A stretch of DNA of 64,000 nt, taken from Macrosoma leucophasiata (lineage: Eukaryota; Arthropoda; Insecta; Lepidoptera; Hedylidae). Under the pieces are notes generated by a model. The model saw only the letters and a program-made list of their open reading frames with translations, did not search any database and had not been told where the DNA came from. Positions 21,127 to 31,654 of the stretch are shown piece after piece. The position numbers and the translations under genes are program-made. Position 1 is the stretch's first letter, and the number at the start of each line of letters is the position of its first letter. The DNA is taken from positions 4,960,001-5,024,000 of the forward strand of contig JAWQUS010000030.1 of the NCBI GenBank assembly GCA_036365455.1. The letters are read 5' to 3'.

Positions 21127-21756
21127 TTAATTGTGTTTAGGTGTCTGCTTGTCTGTCAAGTCTTTGACAGACAAGCAGATGGTCCACCTGATGGAAAGTG
21201 GTCACCGTCGCCTATGAACATTTGCCACACCAGGGGAATTGCCAACGCACTGCCAGCCCTGAAAGACTCTTTATACGGCATTTTTGAAGAACCACATATT
21301 GACGCACCGACGGAACACCTCAGAGGAAAGTTCATCCCACAATTTACACGTTCTGAGCAAAAACAAACGTGAGAACTCCACATCAAATATATGTCAAATA
21401 GTTCAGTAGAACACTCACTATTGTAGAGACGATATAAAACGCACAGACTCCCAATATCTCTGCGCAGGCTCAGATGTTCGAGCCTGTAAGTCCCGGGTCG
21501 TTAACGAAACGTCGCGACTTTGCAGGGAGTCAAGTGGACCAAGCTGGTATTCGAGCGTTTCAGTCCAGAATATCGTCTATTCAGTATTCCAGATGGGGTT
21601 CCCTGCACTTGGGCCTTATAAAGTTGTAATAGCTGCCCTGTTGTGAAATATTGGCTCGCTTTGTTAAGCACCCCTAGTTTTTTGGATGCCAACTTGGTCT
21701 TGCACTCAATATCACTCCCGAATTGCACTTTGCTCGATATGTCAACACCCTTTTTT
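21127..21756 (-). pseudogene. jockey/CR1-like LINE, RT C-terminal part and 3' end (first piece)
   Basis: On the minus strand, from 21756, the frame gives GVDISSKVQFGSDIECKTKL and KLGVLNKASQYFTTGQLLQL. This is the region after the catalytic RT domain in jockey/CR1-like LINEs. After frame changes it reads LEHLSLRRDIGSLCVLYRLY. It reaches the conserved LINE 3' end, which translates as MFIGDGDHFPSGGPSACLS, ending at about 21164. A perfect 16-bp hairpin follows. The copy is broken by frameshifts, and upstream it is split by a Metulj SINE. Confidence 0.8.
21144..21179. repeat. Perfect 16-bp hairpin at the LINE 3' end
   Basis: TCTGCTTGTCTGTCAA, four bases, then its exact reverse complement. The right arm is the normal LINE 3' end (GACAGACAAGCAGA). 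The left arm is an inverted copy of it. Confidence 0.9.
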
Positions 21757-22050
21757 ACTGGTGGTAGAGCTCCAGTGACGGAGCTCACGGGCGTAGGCAC
21801 CACCGCATTACCTAATATACTTGCCGCTAAATGGTAGTGTTCAGCACTATCGTGTTCCGGTCAGGTGGTAATGTACGGCCCTGTAATTTCCGGCACAGAA
21901 GCATAACACCCTTAGGCCTCAGGAGTGGTAACGCATCTGCATTTTGACCTTGGTCTTTGTGTGGGTGTCTATAGGCTGCAGTCATCACTTAACATCAATG
22001 TGAACTGCATGCTTGTTTGCCACTTCCATTACATAAAAAAAAAAAAAAAA
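21757..22050 (+). mobile_element. Metulj-type SINE, full length, inside a LINE
   Basis: It starts ACTGGTGGTAGAGCTCCAGT and ends TTACATAAAA plus a run of A (to 22050). All diagnostic blocks are intact and few differ from the other full copies. The LINE reading frame is continuous across it (…IGILG on the 22.05 kb side, GVDISS on the 21.75 kb side). The SINE therefore inserted into an existing LINE. CCC flanks both sides and may be part of a short target-site duplication. Confidence 0.95.
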
Positions 22051-22130
22051 CCCAGGATGCCGATAGTCTTTCCTACGGCGAGCGGAGTGCCCTGGAACTG
22101 TGGTGCTACAATGAATGGGGACCTACAGAA
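22051..22130 (-). pseudogene. jockey/CR1-like LINE, second piece upstream of the SINE
   Basis: The minus-strand frame gives IVAPQFQGTPLAVGKTIGIL, which joins GVDISS beyond the SINE. This is the expected order in the LINE RT region. The 5' limit is uncertain, since beyond about 22130 I can no longer recognise the family. Confidence 0.7.
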
Positions 22131-23059
22131 ATTCCTCTGCAACTATTTTACAATCAGTTATTACCAATACAACCTTCCAAGAAGAAAGACTTGCTTGATT
22201 TATCTCGATAAAATATTATAAGGAGAATATTTTTTAGTCATTACCCAAATTTAGTAGCATTTAAGACGTTGCAAACAAATGCAATTAATGAAAGCGAAAA
22301 TGAAGAAAATTAATGAAAACTTAGTCAGAATTACTGATTAATATTGAATTTGGTCGTTTTATTACTTCATTATGTTAAAAAGATTGTTAATTATTTTGTT
22401 TATACCAGATAAGTATAAACTTATAAGTTTGTTATTTTATTTACAAAATAATAATGTGCAGTTCAATATTACATTATTTTATTAATCATCGTAAGATCTC
22501 TTGTAACAGTCCTTAAGTAATGGATGTAATTTTTTGATCATTAAAATACCAAAAATACGGGTCCTTAAGAGTAGATTAAAGGCAAATTCAATTTTTATTT
22601 CAATTAATGAATAGAAGTATTGCGTTTTTTTTTATAATTGAAAGAATCTAACTGAAAAGTCAGTTAGTAGGTAAGCAGATAGTAAAACGTATAAGTGTCA
22701 ATGTGACATAAATAATTAAATACCGAAATAGCTTTTAATGTAATTAATAATTTATCAATTACATCACTTATTGATTGATTTTTTGGGTAACAAATTAAAT
22801 ATAATATACATTTTACGCTGATTAGCGTAATATGCGTATAATGGCCAATATGACACATTGGCCCTTTTAGGGTTTTCTTAAAGAAAAATAATTTTAACAA
22901 AAATTAACGTAGATGGGCTAATGTGACGTACGAAATAAAAACTAATACTGTACATTAAAAATGTACATTTAAAATACCATAGCATAAATGACGAGGAAAG
23001 TTGTCTTAGTAAACAAGCAAAGATTCGTAAACTTCGGTTTTATCAATCTGAAGTAATAG
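22131..23059. other. Very AT-rich intergenic stretch
   Basis: No gene or family member is recognised. Near 22830-22930 there are two inverted GGCCAATATGACACATTGGCC-like half-sites, too short to call an element. Confidence 0.4.
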
Positions 23060-23061
23060 TA

Positions 23062-23532
23062 AAGGAGATGTTGCAAAAATGTATGGACCTCCGGCCATGT
23101 ATTGTACACAATATCATTAAACAGGCATAATCAATAAAAAAACGTATTTACTGCATATTTTCACTTATTTAGCTTTGTTTGCATTTACAAATCATAATCT
23201 GCAGTTAGAATTGCAACTCAAAACTAACATGGCGAATATGGCGGACGATGTCGTTTTGACATTTTCATTTTTTTAATTGTATTTTGATTATAGAACTTGG
23301 AGAAAAAAGTACTATTTTCTAAATACTATCAAAATCGATTGATCCCAAGTGTTGGCTGTATCGCCGCCATGCTTAATATAGTTGAAAATGATAAAATCGT
23401 TTGAATTAAATGTGGTTGTAACTCTAAAATATATTCTTGAATAAATTAATTGTAGTTTTTTTGGATTCCTCTTTAATTTACCCATTTTTTGAGGACATGT
23501 ACGAACCAGAGCCGAGCTCGCAACATCTCCTT
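23062..23532. mobile_element. TIR element (AAGGAG family), copy C, TA target site
   Basis: AAGGAGATGTTGC at the left and its exact reverse complement at the right end (GCAACATCTCCTT) are flanked by TA on both sides (23060-23061 and 23533-23534). The interior differs from copies A and B, and no transposase is seen. It is probably a separate subfamily that shares similar ends. Confidence 0.75.
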
Positions 23533-23573
23533 TAAACTTTGGAGGTCTCTCCTGTAAAGTTGCAATTTTGCAT

Positions 23574-23601
23574 TTTGGCCCATATACATAGGACCCATCG
23601 A
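23574..23601 (-). repeat. 28-bp block, inverted partner of 20388-20415
   Basis: See 20388-20415. It lies 40 bases outside the right end of the TIR element ending at 23532. Confidence 0.6.
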
Positions 23602-24248
23602 TTTACGTGGAATTATTCGATATATCGATAAAATGTCTTGATTTTCGCCTTTTGTATATACAGATATGAGTGCCTATGTTGAGATGTTTGTTGCTCAACC
23701 ATGGAAAAACAGCTTTATTTTGTTGTTGAATAATAATTTTGTTTTAGTTGCATATTGTCTTAAAAAGAACTCAAGAATAAAGTAAGAATAAAGTGCCTTG
23801 TTTAGAAACTGTAGAAAATAATTTATAACATATAGAAAAATAATAATGATGTAATGGATACTGCCATCAATTGTTTGCGCTGATTTTATCTTAGAATAAA
23901 TTGTTTTTCACTTTAGACGCCATGCTTAGAGTTTATATTTGAACTTAAATTGCTAAACTAAACACAATGTAATATACGTGATTCAAGAAATATTGAGTTC
24001 TTTATTACAAATTAATGCAAGTCAACGACATTATTCACACCGTTTTGAATTGAATCTATAAAAATTGATTTCTTTTAATTTTCATTGTATGTATCTAAAG
24101 TTTTTTTTTTAGGGTATTTAGTTCAAATGTGATGGTTTATGGATATATTTATGGGTTCTGATAGGCTAAAATGTGCAGCGAATTTTTGTTGCTAGTTGCG
24201 AAATTGTGTGGTTTTTTTAACACCATGACAGTAATCTCATAGGTATGT
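23602..24248. other. AT-rich intergenic stretch, no gene seen
   Basis: No family member was recognised. Confidence 0.4.
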
Positions 24249-24257
24249 GACCATTGT

Positions 24258-24558
24258 CATAGCAACACAGGCCACAGCCGCAGCGGACCGAAAGAGAGTA
24301 GCCATATGCAGGCTTTCCCCTCTGTCAAAGCATAGGCGCAAGAAGTCCTATGCCTGTCGCCGAGATGTTCAAATGTGTGCGTGAAATTGTTTATGTATTT
24401 TGTTAAAGTCAAGGTGTGAGTTTCGTAGTAATATATATTTTTCTTGTGTGTGTTCGTCACACAACTTTCCCCCGCAAAAAATGACAGACTGTTTTGCATC
24501 GGTAATAAACACTATGGCTACTCCCATCCGGTCAACCGGTGGCCCGTGTCACTCTATG
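24258..24558. mobile_element. MITE family I (CATAG ends), copy 1, with target-site duplication
   Basis: The ends are CATAGCAACAC and (reversed) CATAGAGTGACAC, with inner inverted blocks around GGGAGTAGCCATA. GACCATTGT abuts both ends (24249-24257 and 24559-24567), an 8- or 9-base duplication. The second copy at 42.04 kb has an 8-base duplication. The sizes fit hAT-type (8) or Mutator-type (9) transposases. No transposase is encoded. Confidence 0.85.
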
Positions 24559-24610
24559 GACCATTGTCAACAAACGTAATTATCACGTTTCCGGAACCAC
24601 ATTTTCATCT

Positions 24611-24800
24611 ACGACGAGTCAGTTGGTCCAGCGGTGTGAGACGATCATTTTAACTGAGGCTCACGGGTTGGATCCCGATACCGGGACAAATATTTGTATA
24701 GCCTACAGATATTTGCTTCGGGTGTGTTGGTGTAATTGTTGTGTGTGAACAACGACATCCACGACACAGGTTCATACCTAGTGAGGGCTGTGAATGTAAG
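24611..24800 (+). mobile_element. tRNA-derived SINE, family C
   Basis: The A-box region AGTTGGTCCAGCGGTG and B box GGGTTGGATCCCGATACCGGG are followed by ATATTTGTATAGCC and ACGACACAGGTTCATACC. The B box is mutated (GGTTGGATCC), so polymerase III activity is doubtful. Confidence 0.8.
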
Positions 24801-24829
24801 TGTACCTACTTTTTTTTATGTCTTCACTT

Positions 24830-25440
24830 TTACGAATGAATATACAGAGTTTACACAAGTATTTTCACAACCACAGATACACAATCAACGTTTGGGCTGT
24901 TGTATTTCTGAATAAAATATATTAAGAAAATGGGACAGACTAGATTCCAAACTTACCACGTGAACTGCATGCTTGTTTACCATCATAATAACAGAAAAAA
25001 TGCATTGTTCGGACATTTTTCGTTTTTTTTCTCACTCAATATAACTCTCGTTACATTTCGGTGTGATACACGGCCGCGAAAGGTCGAAGGCGTGGCGGTA
25101 TACTTCGATTAAGAGATTACGCTTGCATTCGTAATTTTGTATCGTGTTTATAAATTGAAACAGCAGGTAGGCAGTATAGATGCACTGTACCGCTACCCGG
25201 TGTATCGGGAAGGTCATCGATTGAACTACATAGAATTGAATTAAATGTGTTGTAATGCATGTGAAACGGTTTCTTTTTCTAATGTGTTCTTTGTATATTG
25301 AGAATATTTGAGAATGGTGTTGTAATATGTGTCGTACGCGTGAAGGTACTTTCCCAAGGAGCCCATCTCGGGTAAAATGAACCAAAATATAAAAGGATGT
25401 ATGCTAACGATTCGCAAGTAATGTTTTTTTTTGCTTGCAC
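24830..25440. other. Intergenic; short Metulj tail at 24958-24985
   Basis: Only the motif ACGTGAACTGCATGCTTGTT (a Metulj tail piece) is recognisable. A 117-residue minus-strand frame at 25032-25385 shows no known motif and is probably chance. Confidence 0.4.
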
Positions 25441-25590
25441 TAAAGGTTATGCGGTAGTGCTCTGAGTTCGAACTCATCACCGCATTGCCTAAACTAACCG
25501 CTGCTAATCGGTAATTTTTGGCACTCTTTAGTGTTCCGGTTAGATGGTTAGGTTCCGGTTAGGCCCCGTTATTTTTGTCATTATGGCAAA
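25441..25590 (+). mobile_element. Metulj-type SINE, heavily diverged
   Basis: CTCATCACCGCATTGCCTAA, TAGTGTTCCGGTTAGATGG and GGCCCCGTTATTTTTGTC mark a decayed older-subfamily copy. It contains a small internal duplication of the GTTCCGGTTAG block. Confidence 0.5.
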
Positions 25591-25766
25591 ATGACTGAAA
25601 GCCTCAAGGGATGCAACACACTTACTGTGTTATTTCACAGCGGTTGCGTTTTTTAAGATGGTAGACAACAGTTGTTATTTCAACTGTTCTATTTCGAAGA
25701 AACCTTAATACATCTTTAAGCAGGCATGAGTTATTGCGAAAAACAAAATATGACATTTATGATTGT

Positions 25767-25930
25767 ACGGCCCTATTTTTGCGGCACAGAGGCATAACAC
25801 CTTAGGCCTCACTAGTCGTAACGCATCTGCATTTTGACCTCGGTCTTCGCGTGAGTGTCTATGTCTGCAGTCATCACTTAACATCAATGTGAACAGCATG
25901 CTTGCTTGCCACTTTCATTACATCAAAAAA
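25767..25930 (+). mobile_element. Metulj-type SINE, 3' half
   Basis: It starts at TGTACGGCCCTATTTTTGCG and continues intact to CACTTTCATTACATCAAAAA. The head is missing. Confidence 0.85.
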
Positions 25931-25984
25931 AATATGAGAAATGTTTATACTCGTAATTATAAAATCTCAGATGTAGAATAACGG

Positions 25985-26230
25985 TATCATCATCATAGTA
26001 TCAGCCGGAAGATGTCCACTACTGGACCAAAGCCTCCCATTAAGTGGGTTATGCCATAATCGCCACGCTTGGCATACGGATTTCCGATCGCAGTGGCGAT
26101 AGTTTTATCGCAGAACGCTGCTGCCCATCTTGCGTTATTGCACTTACTACCGCCCCATTGGAATGGTTTTACCGCCATTGTTCGGTTGACTGACTGCACT
26201 GGTGGAAGAATTTTCTTCCAGTAGAAGAAT
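25985..26230 (+). repeat. Repeat family G copy
   Basis: ATCATCATCATAGTATCAGCC leads into GTCCACTACTGGACCAAAGC, GCCATAATCGCCACGCTTGG and GCAGAACGCTGCTGCCCATC, ending GACTGACTGCACTGGTGGAAGAATTTTCTTCC. It is collinear with the copy at 11.49 kb. Confidence 0.6.
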
Positions 26231-26574
26231 ATTCTGCCGCTAGTGTCCGTGTTCCGTGTGTAGTTCCGACGCTTTTAGAATAACCGTATGAAATCAAAAT
26301 ATTGTGTCGTGCGCCATATATGCTAAACATTTTCAAGGAAATTAAAAATTCAAGTGGCAGGAAAAGGTGCGTGACTGGCCTTTATACAATTACTGCTAAG
26401 AGAGACCTACATTTTGTTCATGAAAACTGGAGCGAGCTTTGAGAACTTGTGGCAAACTGTTGGAGAGAAGATTAATAAAGTTTTTACTATTCCTGAATCC
26501 TGAGACTGCCTAAAATCAGTTTTTAAGCAACATAATTTCACTCCTGTATTTTCCTTCAAGGGCTGCCCCTTAGT

Positions 26575-26935
26575 ATGTATTTATGTATATATGTATCCTC
26601 ACGCCAGGTCCCTAACGGGATAGGCAGAGAGTGTAGAGCCCCAGATATCCCGGTCCTGACATACCTCTCGTGCCTCATCTACCTTCATCATTCGCTTCGT
26701 ACATGCACGCCGATTCCTAAGAGTTTTGACCCCACCATCAGACAGAACTCGACCTATTTTTTTCATGGTAGGTCAGTCTTGGTTTTCCTTGGCCTCAGCC
26801 CTTTAGTAAAGTACCTAATTAGTAAAAGCACAAACACTCATGATTCCCCAATTATGTTTTGTCTAATGTAATGCGTGGTGAGCTTGTCCACGTCTGCGGG
26901 CACATTATCAAACTTCGAATCTCACTCGAGATCTG
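26575..26935 (+). repeat. Repeat family H copy (CACGCCA(A/G)GTCCC)
   Basis: CTCACGCCAGGTCCCTAACG, GGATAGGCAGAGAGTGTAGA, GATATCCCGGTCCTGACATA and GCACGCCGATTCCTAAGAG also occur at 31.44, 54.64 and (reversed) 60.53 kb. This is the longest copy. Its right part has a GTGAGCTTGTCCACGTCTGC block reminiscent of tRNA-SINE family B. Confidence 0.6.
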
Positions 26936-27202
26936 CAACTTGCTCGGAGATTATTTGATGGAGGTGGTAAGCGGGTTGCAGAACTTGATAGCTGTGACTG
27001 CGAAAGAGTTAGATTAAAAGCCAGTAAAAGGAATTTTTAAAATGAGATTATATGAGGAACGGAGATTGGGATGGTGAGAGTCTCCAAGAAATTAAAATTT
27101 ACACTAGAGATAATGGCGCGACAGTGGATTGTGAAAGATGGAAAACAGTTGACAAAAAATCCTAATAGACCTTTTTGCTGAATGGGATGACATATAGGCT
27201 AA

Positions 27203-27403
27203 AAAAAAAACACTTTCACTCACAGCCCCACACTAGGTATAAACCTGTTTCGTGGGTGCCGTTGTACACACACAACACATACACAAACACCACCAGACCC
27301 GAAACAAATATCTGTTGGCCAATATTTGTCCCGGTGCGGCGATCGAACCCGCGACCCTTCGAATCAAACGGTCTTCTCACACCGCTGGATTAACTGGGTC
27401 GTC
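27203..27403 (-). mobile_element. tRNA-derived SINE, family C
   Basis: The minus strand reads GACCCAGTTAATCCAGCGG, then the T arm GCGGGTTCGATCGCCGC and the body with GTGTTTGTGTATGTGTTG and ACGAAACAGGTTTATACC, ending in an A/T-rich tail. It is similar to the copy at 3.13 kb. Confidence 0.85.
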
Positions 27404-27449
27404 GTCTTAGCACGGTAAATGTAAAACTTAGCCTTAGCTTTATCTCCGT

Positions 27450-27540
27450 ACCGGAATTAATGGGACCGTACAAGACCGCCTGACCGGGACACGGTAGCGC
27501 TTAACGCCACGCTACTGTTGAGTAACGCTGTAAGCAGAGA
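27450..27540 (-). mobile_element. Metulj-type SINE fragment, diverged
   Basis: GCCGTACAAGACCGCC-type sequence, then CCGGGACACGGTAGCGC and CGCTACTG on the plus strand match the middle of the SINE in reverse. It is only about 90 bases long. Confidence 0.45.
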
Positions 27541-27735
27541 ATATGTAATAATACTACGTATAGAATGGACACTTCGACGTCCCACCCGATTTCCCCGCAT
27601 CACCTAACCTCCTCCCCTCTTACGGGCGACGGTTGGTATTTTCTACGTGTAAATACACATCACTGATTGATGTCTGTGTAATAGAGACCAAATTAAGCGT
27701 TTGTATGGAATTTCGGCGGAGTGTCCACGGAGTGC
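27541..27735 (-). repeat. Repeat family X, inverted partner of 59.16-59.36 kb
   Basis: GTAATAATACTACGTATAGA, GGACACTTCGACGTCCC, CGGGCGACGGTTGGTATTTTC and GGAGTGTCCACGG recur reversed at 59.16-59.36 kb. The family is not recognised. It has no coding frame common to both copies. Confidence 0.7.
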
Positions 27736-27749
27736 TGTAAGACAGATGT

Positions 27750-27905
27750 TTATAGGTTGCAGCCATCACTTAACATCAATGTGAGCAACAAACTCAAACT
27801 CAATAATTATTTATTCACTTGGAAATAATAGAATTTGCTTGTGATAGGTCAAATTACAAAATGTAAATTTATTACATGCTTGTTTTCCACCTTCCTCGCA
27901 TAAAC
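27750..27905 (+). mobile_element. Metulj-type SINE 3' end interrupted by about 95 bases
   Basis: GGTTGCAGCCATCACTTAAC and ATCAATGTGAG are separated from CATGCTTGTTTTCCACCTTC by an AT-rich insertion (27784-27877) of unknown origin. Confidence 0.65.
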
Positions 27906-28855
27906 AGTACAAAAATGTTTTATGAAATTTGAAGTGGGCCAGTAGAGTTACATAAAATGTCATTGAAGCTTTACTTCAGATGCAATTTCGCGATGATTCA
28001 TTAAGGAGACTACACATGGGGGCTTTTAGCGATACATTATAGGAGTTCGTCGCGTGCAGACCGCGGGAACTTGTAAATGTGTTGCTCAATTGGTTTAATG
28101 TGGATATGGCATTATTAAAAAAATACCTAATTAAATTTAAGACATGAATAGAAAAAAATGTCTGTTTCAAAGTTATAGCTTCTATTTTGTTAATTCATCA
28201 GTGCAAATATATAATTATGATAGAAAAGTTCGTAGATATAGGTATATAGCCAATAAAAGAGCAGGAAGGATATTATTAATATGCTGATTTTATCATTTAC
28301 TCAAGTTTAAACTTTGAGAAGTCTACATGATTAAGTTTTCTGTAAAAGTATTATTTTCAGTATTCAAAACTAAGTCAAGCTGATATTGATTCACGATGCT
28401 AAGATATACTCTCAGATATCAAAACCTTCTTAGGATTAGAGTCAAAGAAGACATCAAACTGACAAATATGTGGTCTAATAAATTTATTAATACTATGTAG
28501 CTCATATGTTACAATACTTAACCCAACTTTTGCATAACACAAAATTCTCCGTCATAAGAAAATATGAACTTAAATTAATTTAAAATTATACCAGCGTAAA
28601 GAAACAGTTTTTTAATATCCATGTTAATCTTTCGCCACATGACGGATGGTTCAGACCGGCTATTCATTAAAGTCTCATATACGAAGTTCATAATCCATTC
28701 CAGCATTTATACAGCAATTATGCAATGCTCATAGGAATTTTAAATGAAACATTGTACTAACAATTAAACAAGTTAGGTAAAGTTAAACGTATAATCTGGA
28801 TGATTCATAAAGTATGTGTGCAATGCATTGTGTTTACATTTCTAAATGAAATTAC
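27906..28855. other. AT-rich intergenic stretch, no gene seen
   Basis: No coding frame or family member was recognised in nearly 1 kb. Confidence 0.45.
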
Positions 28856-28856
28856 A

Positions 28857-29109
28857 TTTTTTTAACGATGTTGCCAAACAATTTTGCCGTCTCACATAGA
28901 TGTTAAGTGATGACTGCAACCTATAGACTCTCATCTATACAAAAACCAGAGGTCAAAATGCAGATGCGTTGCCACCCCTGAGACCTAAGTTGTTATAGTA
29001 TACCGGAACACGACAGTGCTGAACACTAACATTTGGCGGCAAGTATATTAGGTAATGCGATGGTGCCTACGCCCGCGAGCTCTCCGTCACTGGAGCTCTA
29101 CCATCAGTA
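28857..29109 (-). mobile_element. Metulj-type SINE, older subfamily, internal deletion
   Basis: The head at 29109 (ACTGATGGTAGAGCTCCAGT) and tail (GCAACATCGTTAAAAAAAT) are present. The middle between GTGTTCCGGTATAC and TAACAACTTAGG lacks the ATGG...CAGAGAC segment found in other copies. Confidence 0.85.
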
Positions 29110-29131
29110 TATTATATTTAATAATATTTAA

Positions 29132-29428
29132 CTGCCTCGGCAGTCTAGTGGTAGCAGGCCACTAGTACTACGCTGAGGTCCTGGGTTCGATTCCCGGATA
29201 GGGGGTTATCAGAGATAATGGTGTAAAGTCCTTTATCTCTGGTTCTATTGGAATTTTTCAATCTTCTGGAAATTTCCCAGTACCTCGAAGTTTGGTGTGC
29301 CCGGAGATGTCAACCACCTGTTACATGGTCCAAAACGTAACCGGCGAATCGTGGGTATTTGCATGTATGCTTGAATGCATGCAGTTACCTCTCCTACCCC
29401 TTCGGGGATTACAGGCGTGAAGTTACGT
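29132..29428 (+). mobile_element. tRNA-derived SINE, family B, best-preserved head
   Basis: The head GCCTCGGCAGTCTAGTGG carries the A box. GGTCCTGGGTTCGATTCCCGG carries a perfect B box (GGTTCGATTCC). The body follows (GTTATCAGAGATAATGG, CCTGTTACATGGTCC, GCATGTATGCTTGAATGC), ending CCTTCGGGGATTACAGGC and AAGTTACGTT with a T-rich end. It is the reference copy for the family in this window. Confidence 0.88.
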
Positions 29429-29453
29429 TTACGTTTTTTTATATATATATTAT

Positions 29454-29690
29454 ACTAGCTGACCCGGCAAACTTCGTATTGCCGTGTCAAAGATTTGATA
29501 GATACGGACTATTTGTATAGGAAAATGAAATTAAATGTAGAGATCACTCATTCCCACGGGAATGAGTAATTTTCCCGCAGTAAAAAGTAGCCTAAATGTT
29601 GGCCAGGCTTAGTATCTATACACCACAAGTTCATCAACAAAAGTTTCATTCGAATCATTATCATAAAAAATTTAAAAATCATTGAAAAGT
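29454..29690 (-). mobile_element. Helitron-like element, ACTAGCTGACCCGG end
   Basis: On the minus strand it ends GGCAATACGAAGTTTGCCG GGTCAGCTAGT, the same terminus as the copy at 50.45-50.71 kb. It also shares the ATAGATACGGACT block reversed. The 5' limit is approximate. No protein is encoded. Confidence 0.6.
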
Positions 29691-29699
29691 GTTCTTATA

Positions 29700-30140
29700 C
29701 TATTTTAACATCGCCCCCAATATAATAATATTACCTTCTTAATTGAACTCATACAATATTTTTGACAACAAAACATATTGACTCCAATATGGCTTATAGA
29801 TAGGCATAAAATTTGAACACCTCGCGTTTGCGACCTCAATTATGAACAAGGGTATGTCTACAAAGCATAGTGTACACTGTACGCATCCGAAAATGGTCCG
29901 CATAAATCCTAATTTAGCAAACAAGTAAATCCCGGGACACAATACATGGTCAACGTAAGGTTCTAATATATAAACGGTTTATGCTTCTAATCTCCGTGCT
30001 CGCGCTGTGGGGCACGCGTCTACACGGATTCTGGTATTTTAACCGTTATAATTAATATCGTGTGTTTCGCTTTGGAAATGTACGATATTGAAAGCATTTA
30101 ATTTTACCTGAAGGAAGCCTTTAATTTGGTTAGAAAATCA
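29700..30140. other. Intergenic, no gene seen
   Basis: No family member was recognised. A CGTGCTCGCGCTGTGGGGCA patch near 29996 is GC-rich but unassigned. Confidence 0.4.
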
Positions 30141-30142
30141 GT

Positions 30143-30245
30143 CTTACTTGACACGAAAATACAGATGCGTTACCAACCCTAAGGCTGAAGCTATTTCATC
30201 TGTGTGATAGTCATCGTGGGGCCGTATATTACCATTTAATTGAGA
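30143..30245 (-). mobile_element. Metulj-type SINE fragment, older subfamily
   Basis: ATACAGATGCGTTACCAACC, then GTGTGATAGTCATCGTGGGG and CCGTATATTACC, match the middle third of the SINE reversed. Confidence 0.6.
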
Positions 30246-30329
30246 GGAACGAAGAACCACTGCGTATTTATACGTGTAAGTATGGATTGATTAATAATAA
30301 TACTAATAGCAAGACGAGAGATACCAATA

Positions 30330-30421
30330 GCAATCCTTAATACGTCCCACTGCTGGGCACGAGTCTCGATTGACTTGATCGCTTCCGATCTACACCAGCT
30401 GCGAGGCCATACGCACTTCAA
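30330..30421 (+). repeat. CCCACTGCTGGGCACGAG repeat, deletion derivative
   Basis: ACGTCCCACTGCTGGGCACG and AGTCTCGATTGACTTG are joined to CGATCTACACCAGCTGCGAGGCC. The copies at 47.2 and 49.1 kb have about 250 more bases between these two blocks, so this one has lost the interior. Confidence 0.7.
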
Positions 30422-31140
30422 ATTGCGGATTGATTATTATTTATCAATGTTTTGAAATATGTATTATGATTGTTTTTCAATCAAAAGAAATATATTGTAT
30501 GAAAATTCGACTTGTATAAGACAAGTCAAATTTTACTATTTTAAGTACAAACTTTAACATTTTTTAGTCTTTGGTTTTATTACATTAGTTGTTTTTTTTT
30601 TTTTATTGCACTAGTTGAAAAATATGTAAATATTATAAAGATGTACACTAACCCAAATCGCGTTTGATCGATTTTAAAGCAAAATCGTATACGTATCGTT
30701 TGGATACATGATTAAAAAAATACGCTGGAATAACCACAAAACAAACATTTATTTTGTTCCCAACGAACCCCAACCAATTACAGACGCACGCCGAAACTGG
30801 GTTGCTAAAATAAGACTACATTCGCTAAGTAGTTACAAAAAAAACTTGTAGTGTACTACATGCAACTTTATTTCGAGTTTTGTAACAAGCAGACGTCCCG
30901 GAGTGAGAGCCGCACTAAAATAATAATAAAACAAAAACAAAACACCACAAAAATGGAAAAATCCGAATTTGGTTAAGCGGCACACAACCCGAAAACGAAA
31001 CGATGTGGATTGCCCTCGACTAGACGCGGGTTACGTGGGGCTAGGAAACGCGCGGATGACCTAGAAAAAATAGTCTCTTATTTACTTACAAAATCTAATA
31101 TACCTAGATATTAAATAAAAATGGAAAGAGTGTCGCATTT
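30422..31140. other. AT-rich intergenic stretch, no gene seen
   Basis: No family member or plausible frame was recognised. Confidence 0.4.
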
Positions 31141-31142
31141 TT

Positions 31143-31216
31143 GGGATCTCAGTAGCTTAGCGGTAAAGTGGCTGGACTAGTTATCCTGAGGTAGTAGGTT
31201 CAATTCTTGCCCGAAA
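31143..31216 (+). mobile_element. tRNA-like repeat, family D, decayed head
   Basis: CAGTAGCTTAGCGGTAAAGT and GCTGGACTAGTTATCCTGAGG align with the tRNA-like head at 12.44 kb. The B box is decayed (GGTTCAATTC) and the acceptor stem no longer pairs well. Confidence 0.6.
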
Positions 31217-31439
31217 TAAAAAATAAATATTTAATTTTGTAAACACCGCCGTATTTTTTTAAGCTAACTGTCTTTATATAGTTCCAATTATGTTGTTCCA
31301 TATTCATAGTAGAATGTTTTTCATATTTGTATGAGAATCATACTTCATTTTAATTTTAGATATTTAACAGTAAACAGACAGATCTACTTTAGCTCTCTGA
31401 ACTTGTGCAATTCATAAGTCGATTAGAATATCTAATGCA

Positions 31440-31600
31440 TAGTTTTATATGTATCTAAATCACAAGGACACCAAGTCCCTTACGGCGTAAGCAAAGAGTG
31501 TGGAGCGCTAGATATCCCGGTCCTGACATACTTCCCGTGCTTCTTCTACATTCATCATTCTCTTCGCACATGCATGCCGATTCCTAAGACTTGACCCAAT
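31440..31600 (+). repeat. Repeat family H copy
   Basis: ACACCAAGTCCCTTACGGCG, AGAGTGTGGAGCGCTAGATA and TCCCGGTCCTGACATACTTC are collinear with the copy at 26.6 kb, ending at CCGATTCCTAAGAC. Confidence 0.65.
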
Positions 31601-31654
31601 TAGTTTTAAATTCACATAAAAATGCGAGCAACATTGCAAACGTTTCTAATTTTG

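Noticed and set aside
25032..25385. 117-residue minus-strand frame as a host gene
   Set aside because: No recognisable motif, no signals for splicing or translation, and a composition like chance in AT-rich DNA.
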